Assembly (NCBI RefSeq): GCF_000682695.1
Contig: NZ_AWFG01000023.1
Location: 1 to 34,048 of the forward strand
Length of the DNA stretch: 34,048 nt
Origin: Hyphomonas chukchiensis
GTDB lineage: Bacteria; Pseudomonadota; Alphaproteobacteria; Caulobacterales; Hyphomonadaceae
Direction: 5' to 3'
Under the pieces are notes generated by a model. The model was not told the origin of the DNA and did no database searches. It was given only the letters and a program-made list of their open reading frames with translations. The translations under genes and the position numbers were made by a program. Shown in pieces: positions 24,088 through 32,332 of the stretch (within the stretch, counting starts at the first letter, position 1; every line of letters starts with the position of its first letter).

Positions 24088-25359
24088 GTGAAAATCGCTT
24101 TTTTTGTCAATGCCTTCCCCATGATGTCGGAGGCTTTCATTGCCAACAGCGCCGCAGCCCTGATGGATAGGGGACATAGCGTCGACATTTATGGGATTGG
24201 AAATGTAGATCCCACGGGCCTCTCAGTGAAAGCGCTAGAAGGTCACGCGCTGGACAAGCGCACGGTGAATTTGCGGTGGCCAAAAGCCTGCATTGCGCGA
24301 TTTACCGGCCTGCCGGTTGCTCTCGGCAGTATCGCACGCAAGAACGGAATTGTTTCACTGGCTCGGCTTCGCCCGGATATTTATCGTCGGTCAATCGGCG
24401 ACCTTTCGGCGTTTTACCAGGCCAGCGGCTTCGAGGCTGGCGGGGAATATGACATTCTGCACTGCCAGTTCGCCACGCTTGCCGAGAGTGTCATCAAACA
24501 CCGCAAGGCCGGCTTCCTGAAGGGCAATATCGTCGTCAATTTCAGGGGATATGACATCACCGAGACCGTTAAACAGGTCGGCGCACATGTCTATGATCAT
24601 ATCTGGCCTGAAGCGACGAGCTATATTGCCAATTGTGACTATTTCCGGCGACGGGCTATTGCGCTCGGCTGCCCGGAAGATCGTATTGGCGTAATAGGAT
24701 CAGGTATACGGCTGGAAAACTTCCCCTTTTCGCCTGCCAACACGATTGAAAGCGGACCTCTCAAATTCCTGATGGTGGGGCGCCTGATAGAGCGCAAAGG
24801 GTTTCACATTGCCATCCGCGCGATTGCCCAGTTCGCCAGGGACTCTTCGAAGCCGATCAAAGTTGACATCGTTGGCGATGGCCCGATGCGGCAAGAGCTG
24901 GAAAGTCTCGCTGACGATATGGGTTTAGCTGGCGCGGTCAATTTCCACGGCGCACGCGATCATGCCGCAATTGCAGACCTGATACGCCAAACCGACATCT
25001 TCCTTGCCCCCTCGATGACCAGCGCAATCGGCGGCCAGGACGCACCAGTCAATACCCTGAAAGAGGCCATGGCCATGGGCCGCCCCGTAATAGGGACACA
25101 CCACGGCGGCATCCCCGAACTGGTCATCGAAGGTGAAACAGGTGCCTTGGCCGCAGAGGGCAATGTGGACAGCCTCTGCGATGCCATCAAACGTCTCACA
25201 GCAAACCGCTCAAATTGGCCCGCGCTTACGCATCGTGCGCGCATGAAAGTCGAGGCGATGTACGCACTCGGCAGCTGCACCAATCAACTGATCCGCCACT
25301 ATGAGGACAGCCTTACCTGGGCCGCCTCCCACCCCATCCCGCAAATTGAGACCGTGTGA
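24088..25359 (+). CDS. Glycosyltransferase family 4 protein
   Basis: 423 residues from a GTG start with GGAGG eight bases upstream. The GT-B features of family 4 are present: an N-terminal Rossmann half (KIAFFVNAFPMMSEAFIANSAAALMDRGH), then GVIGSGIRLENFP, FLMVGRLIERKGFHIAIRA, and the nucleotide-sugar binding region KEAMAMGRPVIGTHHGGIPELV with the conserved glutamate about residue 325. The start resembles WcaL/AmsK-type colanic acid or amylovoran transferases. It is retaining and needs no metal in the family. First gene of the long plus-strand run; the next gene begins 12 bases on. Confidence 0.92.
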   Translation: MKIAFFVNAFPMMSEAFIANSAAALMDRGHSVDIYGIGNVDPTGLSVKALEGHALDKRTVNLRWPKACIARFTGLPVALGSIARKNGIVSLARLRPDIYRRSIGDLSAFYQASGFEAGGEYDILHCQFATLAESVIKHRKAGFLKGNIVVNFRGYDITETVKQVGAHVYDHIWPEATSYIANCDYFRRRAIALGCPEDRIGVIGSGIRLENFPFSPANTIESGPLKFLMVGRLIERKGFHIAIRAIAQFARDSSKPIKVDIVGDGPMRQELESLADDMGLAGAVNFHGARDHAAIADLIRQTDIFLAPSMTSAIGGQDAPVNTLKEAMAMGRPVIGTHHGGIPELVIEGETGALAAEGNVDSLCDAIKRLTANRSNWPALTHRARMKVEAMYALGSCTNQLIRHYEDSLTWAASHPIPQIETV

Positions 25360-25371
25360 AAGTTTAAATCC

Positions 25372-26430
25372 ATGACAAATCCAGAGAACAAACAGGCCGA
25401 CGTGACACTGATTGTAACGGCACGCGATCGATTCAGCCTCGCTGTACGCTCGCTCGAAAACCTCGTGGCCGTAACGCGACACCCTTACAAGCTCATCTAT
25501 ATTGACGCGGGCAGCCCAAACTCTGTTGCCAAAGACCTAAAACAGATTTGCGAGAACAATGGCTTTCAATACGTGCGATTTGACCATTTCCTCAGCCCCT
25601 GCCAGTCGCGCAATCGTGGCCATCACATGTCGGACACTAAATATGTGGCCTATATCGAGAACGACGTCATGGCCTCAGAGGGTTGGCTGGCTGCCCTTAT
25701 CAAGTGCGGCGAGGAAACCGGCGCCGAAGTCGTCCAGCCGTTAATATGCCAGGGCATGCCGCTTCATACCGAAATTCATCAGGCCGGCGGTAATTTCACC
25801 GAAGACATGGACGCCTTCTTCAAAGGCCCCGTCCTATCACGTCGCCTGGCGGACAAGCACCTTAATCACCAAGGCAAGCGTGTGGATGAGGTTCAGCTGG
25901 AACGTACGGAAACCCAGGTCTGCGAAGTCCACTGCATTCTGGTCAGGCGCGATACATTCAACCGGTTTGGTGACTTCGACGAAAACATGCCCTGCTCCAA
26001 GGACCATATCGATTTCAGCATCACGATCTGGGCCAATGGCGGCAGGATCATGCTGGAACCATCCTCGGTCGTCACGTTTTGCCATCCAGACCGTCACCAT
26101 CCGGTCGAACCGATGGACCGGCCGATTTTCATCTTACGTTGGTCGCCCAATTGGCAGCGCAAGAGCCTCAATCACTTCCGTAAGAAGTGGGGCCTTGAAG
26201 CTGATCCTTATTTCGAAAAGTATCAAAAACTGACGAAATGGCGGTACCATGATGGCGTCGTCCGCCCAATAATCCGCAAACTTCCGATGATCGGCCACAG
26301 CTATAAGGTTCAGGCGATTGCCTCTAAAGTCATGCTCCCCATGATCAGCGCGCTTGGAACGCACCTTGGGAACAGGCAGGCTTCACAAACCGCGAACTGG
26401 AACAGCCGGAAAGTGCAAACACCCCACTGA
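25372..26430 (+). CDS. Glycosyltransferase family 2-like protein
   Basis: 352 residues. The first 200 resemble GT2: VTLIVTARDRFSLAVRSLENLV, LIYIDAGSPNSV, SPCQSRNRGHHM and, at the metal site, YIENDVMASEGWL in place of the usual DxD (here E-N-D). A segment QVCEVHCILVRRDTFNRFGDFDENM matches the acceptor-binding region, and SKDHIDFSITIWANGG may hold the catalytic acid. The C-terminal 90 residues are basic. The E-N-D variant occurs in part of the family and probably retains metal binding. It lies 12 bases after the GT4 gene; 161 bases including a hairpin separate it from the next gene. Confidence 0.88.
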   Translation: MTNPENKQADVTLIVTARDRFSLAVRSLENLVAVTRHPYKLIYIDAGSPNSVAKDLKQICENNGFQYVRFDHFLSPCQSRNRGHHMSDTKYVAYIENDVMASEGWLAALIKCGEETGAEVVQPLICQGMPLHTEIHQAGGNFTEDMDAFFKGPVLSRRLADKHLNHQGKRVDEVQLERTETQVCEVHCILVRRDTFNRFGDFDENMPCSKDHIDFSITIWANGGRIMLEPSSVVTFCHPDRHHPVEPMDRPIFILRWSPNWQRKSLNHFRKKWGLEADPYFEKYQKLTKWRYHDGVVRPIIRKLPMIGHSYKVQAIASKVMLPMISALGTHLGNRQASQTANWNSRKVQTPH

Positions 26431-26440
26431 AGCTGATGCC

Positions 26441-26488
26441 CTTCGAAAACCGGCTTGTGACGCAGTGGTTACAGGCCGGGTTTTCAAG
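26441..26488 (+). repeat. Long imperfect hairpin before the acyltransferase gene
   Basis: Starting eleven bases after the preceding stop, CTT, GAAAACC, GGC and TTGTGA pair in turn with AAG, GGTTTTC, GCC and TTACAG, about 19 pairs with two single-base bulges, two G-T wobbles and an 8-base loop. The 3' arm includes TTTTC, not a full T-run. It may be an attenuator or a partial terminator inside the operon. Confidence 0.6.
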
Positions 26489-26591
26489 CTCTGCCTGTAT
26501 GCACAAGGTTTTTCGCTCCGGTCAAAACACCACATGGAAGTTGGTTTGACACTTGCATACCGCTGGGCCATCAAGCTTTCGGGGATCGCAA

Positions 26592-27068
26592 ATGCCAATT
26601 TCGGATACAGTCAAATTAATCGGTGATGTAACCATACATCATCCGGCGCTCGTCAACCTGTACGGGTGTCAGGTCGGCGATGGCAGCCGCATCGGCGCCT
26701 TTGTCGAGATCCAGAAGGGCGCGACAGTGGGTGAAAAGTGCAAGATTTCATCGCACACATTCATCTGTGAAGGCGTGACAATCGAGGATGAAGTGTTTGT
26801 GGGACACGGCGTCATGTTTACCAATGACCGCTTCCCACGTGCAACAAACCCTGATGGTTCAGCCCAGTCTGATGAAGATTGGACGCTTGAATTCACACAA
26901 GTTAAACGCCGGGCGTCTATAGGCTCCAACGCAACGATCATGTGTGGCATTACGATCGGCGAAGGGGCGCTCATTGCCGCAGGCGCGGTCGTGACCAAAA
27001 ACGTCCCGGACCACGCTATTGTAGCTGGAGTGCCAGCAAAGGTAGTGGGTGATGTCCGCAACACTTAA
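26592..27068 (+). CDS. Left-handed beta-helix acyltransferase (WbpD/WlbB-like)
   Basis: 158 residues from the ATG at 26592. Hexapeptide repeats fill the protein: VTIHHPALVNLYGCQVGDGSRIGAFVEIQKGATVGEKCKISSHTFICEGVTIEDEVFVGHGV, then VKRRASIGSNATIMCGITIGEGALIAAGAVVTKNVPDHAIVAGVPAK. The long loop FTNDRFPRATNPDG with its conserved D and R is typical of sugar 3-N-acetyltransferases such as WbpD/WlbB, which acetylate UDP-2-acetamido-3-amino glucuronate. The next two genes (dehydrogenase, aminotransferase) are the other parts of that pathway, which supports the call. Exact sugar is inference. GGGGAT about five bases upstream is the likely ribosome site. Confidence 0.88.
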   Translation: MPISDTVKLIGDVTIHHPALVNLYGCQVGDGSRIGAFVEIQKGATVGEKCKISSHTFICEGVTIEDEVFVGHGVMFTNDRFPRATNPDGSAQSDEDWTLEFTQVKRRASIGSNATIMCGITIGEGALIAAGAVVTKNVPDHAIVAGVPAKVVGDVRNT

Positions 27069-27126
27069 GAACGCTACCGGCAAAACCGTCCGCGGCCCTG
27101 CCGCCAAAACACGTAAAGGGCCCAGA

Positions 27127-28182
27127 ATGAGCGCCGGAAATGAAGAAAAGAAAACAGTCAACATAGGCGTCGTCGGTTACGGCTACTGGGGACCGAACCT
27201 GGTCCGTAACTTTTCGGAACTACATCAGGCGCGGGTTCACACGGTCGCAGACCTGAACCCGAAAGTTCTCGAGATCGTCGCGCGGCGCTTTCCGGCGACC
27301 AAAACGACGACCGATTTCCAGGAAATGATCCGCGACCCGGAGATTGATGCCGTTGCCATTGCAACGCCCGTGAACACCCACTTCTCCCTCGCAATGGCCG
27401 CGCTCAAGGCCGGCAAGCATGTCTGGCTTGAGAAGCCGATGGCGGAAACATCCCTCCAGGCCCGCGCGCTGGTCGAAGAGGCCGAAAAGCGCGGCCTGAT
27501 CCTCCACGTCGACCACACATTCATCTACACGGGCACGGTCCGAAAGATGAAAGAGCTAATTGACGCCGGCGACCTTGGGAAAATCCTCTACTACGACTCC
27601 ATTCGCGTGAATCTCGGCTTGTTCCAGCGCGACGTGAACGTGATTTCCGACCTTGGTGTCCACGATTTCTCGATCCTCGATTACCTCTTCGAAGAGCACC
27701 CAGTGGCCGTCTCAGCAGCTGGCATCAACCACTTCCCAGGCACTCCGGAAAACCTGGCCTACATCACATTGTTCTACGAAAGCGGGCTGATCGCTCACGC
27801 AAACGTTTCCTGGCTCGCCCCCGTAAAGGTCCGTCAGATCCTAATCGGCGGCGCGAACAAGATGATCACATATGATGATCTCGAGCCGTCCGAAAAACTG
27901 AAAATCTACGACAAGGGCGTCAGCTTTACTGATGATCCAAAGCAGATCCACGAAATGCGTGTCGGCTATCGAACGGGCGACATGTGGGCCCCGAAAGTCG
28001 ACGGCTCTGAAGCGCTCCGCGTTGAAGGCGAACATTTCGTTGATTGTATCGTCAACGGCACCAAACCGATCACCGATGGCCATCTGGGTCTCCGTGTTGT
28101 CGAAGTCATCGAAGCCGCAACCAGCTCCATGCGGGGCCGCGGCGAAACCGTCCATCTCCCACGCCAAGGAAAGTCTGTATGA
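27127..28182 (+). CDS. Gfo/Idh/MocA family sugar-nucleotide dehydrogenase
   Basis: 351 residues from ATG 27127, where the Rossmann motif VVGYGYWGP (residues 15-23) follows closely as in relatives; starts at 27049 (GTG) or 27052 (ATG) would add a 25-residue basic leader and overlap the acyltransferase. The family's EKP motif is at 102-104 (WLEKPMAE), and the C-terminal half has DHTFIYTGTVRKMKELI and DLGVHDFSILDYL with the likely catalytic His. In glycan loci with a DegT aminotransferase and hexapeptide acetyltransferase, such enzymes oxidise C3 of UDP-sugars (WbpB/WlbA role). It is distinct in length from classical WlbA, so the substrate remains an inference. The stop overlaps the next ATG (ATGA). 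Confidence 0.88.
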   Translation: MSAGNEEKKTVNIGVVGYGYWGPNLVRNFSELHQARVHTVADLNPKVLEIVARRFPATKTTTDFQEMIRDPEIDAVAIATPVNTHFSLAMAALKAGKHVWLEKPMAETSLQARALVEEAEKRGLILHVDHTFIYTGTVRKMKELIDAGDLGKILYYDSIRVNLGLFQRDVNVISDLGVHDFSILDYLFEEHPVAVSAAGINHFPGTPENLAYITLFYESGLIAHANVSWLAPVKVRQILIGGANKMITYDDLEPSEKLKIYDKGVSFTDDPKQIHEMRVGYRTGDMWAPKVDGSEALRVEGEHFVDCIVNGTKPITDGHLGLRVVEVIEAATSSMRGRGETVHLPRQGKSV

Positions 28183-29270
28183 TCCCGTTTGTTGACCTGA
28201 AGGCCCAGTATCACTCGATCAAGCCTGAAATCGATGCGGCTATTCAGGGCGTCCTCGAAAGCTGTGCCTTCACACTTGGACCGGACGTGGTTGAGCTGGA
28301 AAAAGAATACGCGGCCTATTGCAATAACGCATTCGCCGCGGGTGTGAACAATGGAACGAGTGCTCTCCACCTCGCCCTCCTAGCCGCCGGTGTTGGCCCC
28401 GGCGATGAGGTTATCACCGTTCCGCACACATTCGTGGCATCGGCCGCAGCCATCTATTACACGGGCGCTACCATCAAGCTCTGCGACATCGATCCTGTTA
28501 CTTATACAATGGACCCTGCCGCTCTTGAAGCCGCTATCACACCACGCACCAAGGCAATCATACCCGTCCACCTTTACGGTCAAATGGCCGACATGGACCC
28601 GATCATGGCCCTAGCGAAAAAGCATGGCCTCATTGTCCTTGAAGATGCAGCGCAGGCACATGGCGCAGAATACAAAGGCAAGCGCGCCGGCTCTGTGGGT
28701 GACCTCGCCGGCTTTTCATTTTACCCTGGCAAAAACCTCGGCGCAGCGGGTGAAGGCGGCATGGTCGTCACCGGCAATGCCGAGTTCAACCGCAAGGTCC
28801 GTATGCTGCGTGACTGGGGCGCAGAGAAAAAATATCACCATGAACTGAAGGGCTTTAACATGCGCCTGGAAGGCATTCAGGGCGCCGTCCTCCGGGTCAA
28901 GATGAAGTATATCGAAAAGTGGACCGAGATGCGCCGGGATGCGGCAGGCCGGTATGACGAAATGTTCGCTGGCAGCGGTATCGAAACACCTGTCCAGATG
29001 GATAACCGTCGGCACGTGTATCATCTGTACGTCATCCGTACGGCCGAACGCACGCGTTGGATTGAAGAGCTGGGCGGCAAGGGAATCCAAACGGGCATCC
29101 ATTACCCCTACCCTGTCCATTTGCTCCCCGCCTACGCTGACCTCGGCTACAAACAGGGCCAGTTCCCCCATTCAGAGAAGGCCGCCAACGAAGTGCTGTC
29201 CCTTCCGATGTATCCGGAGCTGACAGGAGACATGCAGGCCGAAGTCGTTGAAGCCGTGAAGGCACTGTAG
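28179..29270 (+). CDS. DegT/DnrJ/EryC1/StrS aminotransferase (WbpE/WlbC-like)
   Basis: 363 residues from an ATG that overlaps the dehydrogenase stop by four bases. PLP is held by Lys185 in FYPGKNLGAAGEGG, with Asp156 in LEDAAQAHGAEYKG contacting the pyridine nitrogen. The start MIPFVDLKAQYHSIKPEID and the PVHLYGQMADMD segment fit sugar aminotransferases that act on 3-keto UDP-sugars, as WbpE/WlbC does downstream of the Gfo/Idh enzyme. Together with the two preceding genes it would install a 3-acetamido group on a UDP-sugar in the cytoplasm. The 79-base gap after it separates this trio from the next epimerase gene. Confidence 0.92.
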   Translation: MIPFVDLKAQYHSIKPEIDAAIQGVLESCAFTLGPDVVELEKEYAAYCNNAFAAGVNNGTSALHLALLAAGVGPGDEVITVPHTFVASAAAIYYTGATIKLCDIDPVTYTMDPAALEAAITPRTKAIIPVHLYGQMADMDPIMALAKKHGLIVLEDAAQAHGAEYKGKRAGSVGDLAGFSFYPGKNLGAAGEGGMVVTGNAEFNRKVRMLRDWGAEKKYHHELKGFNMRLEGIQGAVLRVKMKYIEKWTEMRRDAAGRYDEMFAGSGIETPVQMDNRRHVYHLYVIRTAERTRWIEELGGKGIQTGIHYPYPVHLLPAYADLGYKQGQFPHSEKAANEVLSLPMYPELTGDMQAEVVEAVKAL

Positions 29271-29349
29271 AGACGCCTAATCCTGAATCACAAAATCAGC
29301 GTCGTCTCACCACGACCCAAAAGCGTAGACTAAGACAAAGGCGACTAAA

Positions 29350-30327
29350 ATGAATCTCGACGGCGCGAATATACTGGTTACAGGCGGGTGCGGCCTCATT
29401 GGCTCCACAACCATCGACCAGATCCTGGCGACGAGTAGCCCGAAGAAGATTGTCATTTTTGACAATCTTGTCCGCGGCTCCATGCGCAACGTGAATGAGA
29501 TCATGAAGGATCCGCGTGTCGAACTTGTCAAAGGCGATATCCGCGACGTGAAAGCGGTCATGGATGTAACAGCTGGCATGGACGCGGTCATACACATGGC
29601 CGCTATCCGCATCACCGCTTGTGCAGCCGAGCCGCGTGAAGCAATGGAAGTCATGTGTGACGGCACATACAATGTGATCGAGGCGGCGCAAAAATGTGGT
29701 GTCCAGAAAGTTCTCGCGGCTTCGTCAGCCTCCATCTACGGCATGGCGGATACATTCCCGACAACCGAGGACCATCACCCCTACAACAATCGCACATGGT
29801 ATGGCGCGTCAAAGATCATGCTTGAGGGCCTGCTGCGCTCCTTCAATGACATGTACGGTCTGAACTATGTCTCGACGCGCTACTTCAATGTGTATGGTCC
29901 GCGTATGGACATTCATGGAAAGTATACCGAAGTGCTTGTTCGGTGGATGCAGCGCATTGAGGAAGGCACTCCGCCTCTTATTCTCGGTGACGGAAAGACG
30001 TCCATGGACTTCATCAACATCGAAGATCTCGCCCGCGCCAATGTGCTGGCACTGAAATCAGACGTGTCGGATGAAGTCTTCAACATCGCTTCCGGCGTTG
30101 AGACAAATCTGAACGAACTCGCTGCAGCGTTGATGAAAGTGATGGGAGCCGATCCGGCAATGGTGCCCGAATATGGCCCTGAGCGCTCCGTCAACCCTGT
30201 GGCTCGGCGACTTGCCGACACGGCCAAAGCTGAGAAGCTCCTCGGCTTCAAGGCTGAGATCGATCTTGAGGAAGGCCTTGAGCGTCTGGTTGCCTGGTGG
30301 CGCGCCAACAAGGACATGTTCGAATGA
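29350..30327 (+). CDS. NAD-dependent epimerase/dehydratase (extended SDR)
   Basis: 325 residues. TGGCGLIGS (residues 11-19) is the NAD-binding motif, the catalytic Ser lies in AASSASIYG and the Tyr/Lys pair in TWYGASKIMLEG. RYFNVYGPRM and DFINIEDLARANVLAL are typical of UDP-glucose 4-epimerase-like extended SDRs. The dehydratase-specific TDE triad is not evident, so an epimerase on a nucleotide sugar is the better guess. Its stop overlaps the start of the second DegT aminotransferase (ATGA), so the two likely act in succession. AAAGG about 10 bases upstream is a modest ribosome site. Confidence 0.9.
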   Translation: MNLDGANILVTGGCGLIGSTTIDQILATSSPKKIVIFDNLVRGSMRNVNEIMKDPRVELVKGDIRDVKAVMDVTAGMDAVIHMAAIRITACAAEPREAMEVMCDGTYNVIEAAQKCGVQKVLAASSASIYGMADTFPTTEDHHPYNNRTWYGASKIMLEGLLRSFNDMYGLNYVSTRYFNVYGPRMDIHGKYTEVLVRWMQRIEEGTPPLILGDGKTSMDFINIEDLARANVLALKSDVSDEVFNIASGVETNLNELAAALMKVMGADPAMVPEYGPERSVNPVARRLADTAKAEKLLGFKAEIDLEEGLERLVAWWRANKDMFE

Positions 30328-31460
30328 TACCGATTATCAGACCCGTTATGGACCAGGCCGAGGCCGACGCCGCTGCGCGGGTCATTCTCTCAGGCTGGAT
30401 TACGCAAGGCCCTGAAGTCGCAGCCTTCGAAAAAGAGTTCGCCGCCTATATGGGCGCCGAGCACGCCGTCGCCGTGTCGAACTGCACAACCGGTCTTCAC
30501 CTCGCACTCCTCGCTGCGGGTGTCGTAGCGGGTGATGAAGTCATTACGGTCAGCCACTCCTATATCGCCACGGCAAATGTGGTGCGCTATTGCGGCGCCG
30601 AACCGGTCTTCGTTGATGTTGATCCTTCAACCTTCAACATGGACCCGACGCTGATTGAGGCGGCCATCACTGGCAAGACCCGCGCAATCCTGCTGGTGCA
30701 TCAAATGGGCATGCCAGCTGATCTGGCCGCAATCGTTTCTATTGCGCGCAAACACGGCCTGAAGGTCATTGAGGACGCGGCCTGCGCAGCTGGATCGGAG
30801 ATAAAATGGCAAGGTGAATGGGAAAAGGTAGGCCGTGTTCGCGGCGACGCAGCCGTATTCTCATTCCATCCGCGCAAAATCATGTCGACTGGCGATGGTG
30901 GCATGATCACAACCCCACACGATGACTGGGCCGCCAAATTTCGGCTGCTCCGCCAGCATGGCATGAGTGTTCCAGATACTGTTCGGCACAAAGCCAATAC
31001 GGTCATCTTCGAAACGCATCCAGTCATGGGCTACAATTACCGTATGACTGACATACAGGCGGCCGTCGGGCGCGAACAACTGAAACGGCTGCCCGGGATT
31101 ACCGCGCGCCGCCGCGAGATTGCCCAGCAGTACAAAGCGCAGCTCGCCTCCGCCCAATGGATCGGCCTGCCTGAAGAGCCGGAATGGGCGCGATCCAATT
31201 GGCAGAGCTTCTCGATCGAGATACCGGCCACCTGTGATCAGCGCGAAGTAATGCAGAAGCTGCTTGATGCCGGCGTGTCATCAAGGCGGGGCATCATGTG
31301 CGCCCATAGGGAAGAGGTTTACAGCGATGTCCCTCTTAATGCGCCACTAACCCAGTCGGAATTCGCCCAGGACAATCGCATTATATTGCCTCTTTATCCT
31401 CAGATGACAGACGATGAAATCGGAACTGTGGTCGACGAATTGAAAAAGGCCACGTCATGA
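30324..31460 (+). CDS. DegT/DnrJ/EryC1/StrS aminotransferase, second copy
   Basis: 378 residues. PLP Lys185 lies in FSFHPRKIMSTGDGGM and Asp151 in IEDAACAAGSEI. The start IPIIRPVMDQAEADAAARVILSGWITQGPEV and the active-site surroundings differ strongly from those of the first DegT enzyme at 28179, so this is a different subfamily, not a recent duplicate. The FHPRK...TGDGGM form is common in enzymes aminating C4 of keto-sugars (perosamine or related), but the position is not proven. It overlaps the epimerase upstream and the ABC permease downstream by four bases each, putting sugar synthesis and export in one translated run. Confidence 0.92.
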   Translation: MIPIIRPVMDQAEADAAARVILSGWITQGPEVAAFEKEFAAYMGAEHAVAVSNCTTGLHLALLAAGVVAGDEVITVSHSYIATANVVRYCGAEPVFVDVDPSTFNMDPTLIEAAITGKTRAILLVHQMGMPADLAAIVSIARKHGLKVIEDAACAAGSEIKWQGEWEKVGRVRGDAAVFSFHPRKIMSTGDGGMITTPHDDWAAKFRLLRQHGMSVPDTVRHKANTVIFETHPVMGYNYRMTDIQAAVGREQLKRLPGITARRREIAQQYKAQLASAQWIGLPEEPEWARSNWQSFSIEIPATCDQREVMQKLLDAGVSSRRGIMCAHREEVYSDVPLNAPLTQSEFAQDNRIILPLYPQMTDDEIGTVVDELKKATS

Positions 31461-32332
31461 CCTCACAAGAGATCGCTGGCACCAATACAGAGCTACCGTC
31501 CCGCACGAGCGACCGCATTACGACGCTCCGGCCGGAGCGCGGCCTCTTTGATCTGGAGCTCGACCAGATCTGGCGCTTCCGCGGTCTACTGACGACGCTT
31601 GTGCATCGGGACGTGATGGTGATGTATCGGCAAGCGGCTCTGGGTGCGACGTGGGCCATTATTCAGCCGATATTTGCAGTCGCGATATTCACGATCGTTT
31701 TTAGTCGTATCGCGAAACTGCCAGTGCCGGGCGATACGCCCTACCCCATATTCGCCTTCGCGGCGGTACTGCCCTGGACATATTTTGCCGAGGCTGTAAG
31801 GCGCGGTTCGACGGGATTGGTCAATGAGTCCAATCTCGTTCGGAAAGTCTATTTTCCGAGGATGATTATACCGCTGTCGGGCGTGCTGGCTCCGTTGCTG
31901 GATTTCACGATCGCCTTCTTCGTCCTTATCGCAATGATGCTGTTGATGGGCGTTACGCCAACCTGGCGGCTCGCCGCCGCATTTCCGCTCGTTCTCGTAG
32001 CCGGATCGATGGCGCTCGCGGTAAGCCTCTGGCTGGCCCCGATCAATGTTCGCTATCGCGATGTCAAATACACAATGACCTTCATGCTTCAGATCTGGAT
32101 GTATGCATCGCCCGTTGTCTATTCGAGCACAATGGTGCCAGAAAAATGGAAATGGGTTTACGCGCTCAATCCAATGGTGGGCGTCATTGAGGGCTTCCGC
32201 TGGGCTGTGACGGGCCAAGGTGAGCCGGACATGATGGCACTCGGTATCGGTGTTTCCCTCATCATTCTTTTGCTGTTCGGCGGGCTGCTCTTCTTCAAGC
32301 GCCTTGAACGAAACTTTGCGGATCTGATTTGA
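31457..32332 (+). CDS. wzm: ABC-2 type polysaccharide export permease (Wzm-like)
   Basis: 291 residues with six hydrophobic segments between about residues 60 and 285. The N-terminal DLELDQIWRFRGLLTTLVHRDVMVMYRQAALGATWAIIQP is the classic cytoplasmic interface of O-antigen/teichoic acid exporters, and YALNPMVGVIEGFRWAVTG is the conserved segment before the last helix. With Wzt it moves a complete undecaprenyl-linked polymer across the inner membrane. The start overlaps the aminotransferase stop, and the stop shares one base with the Wzt ATG (TGATG). Confidence 0.93.
   Translation: MTSQEIAGTNTELPSRTSDRITTLRPERGLFDLELDQIWRFRGLLTTLVHRDVMVMYRQAALGATWAIIQPIFAVAIFTIVFSRIAKLPVPGDTPYPIFAFAAVLPWTYFAEAVRRGSTGLVNESNLVRKVYFPRMIIPLSGVLAPLLDFTIAFFVLIAMMLLMGVTPTWRLAAAFPLVLVAGSMALAVSLWLAPINVRYRDVKYTMTFMLQIWMYASPVVYSSTMVPEKWKWVYALNPMVGVIEGFRWAVTGQGEPDMMALGIGVSLIILLLFGGLLFFKRLERNFADLI

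Noticed and set aside
27049..27126. Longer start for the Gfo/Idh/MocA gene (GTG 27049 or ATG 27052)
   Set aside because: It would add a basic low-complexity leader before the Rossmann motif and overlap the acyltransferase; ATG 27127 fits homologous starts better, though the alternative is not excluded.
28179..31460. The two DegT aminotransferases as a tandem duplication
   Set aside because: Their N-termini and PLP-lysine surroundings (FYPGKNLGAA against FHPRKIMSTG) differ too much for a recent duplication.
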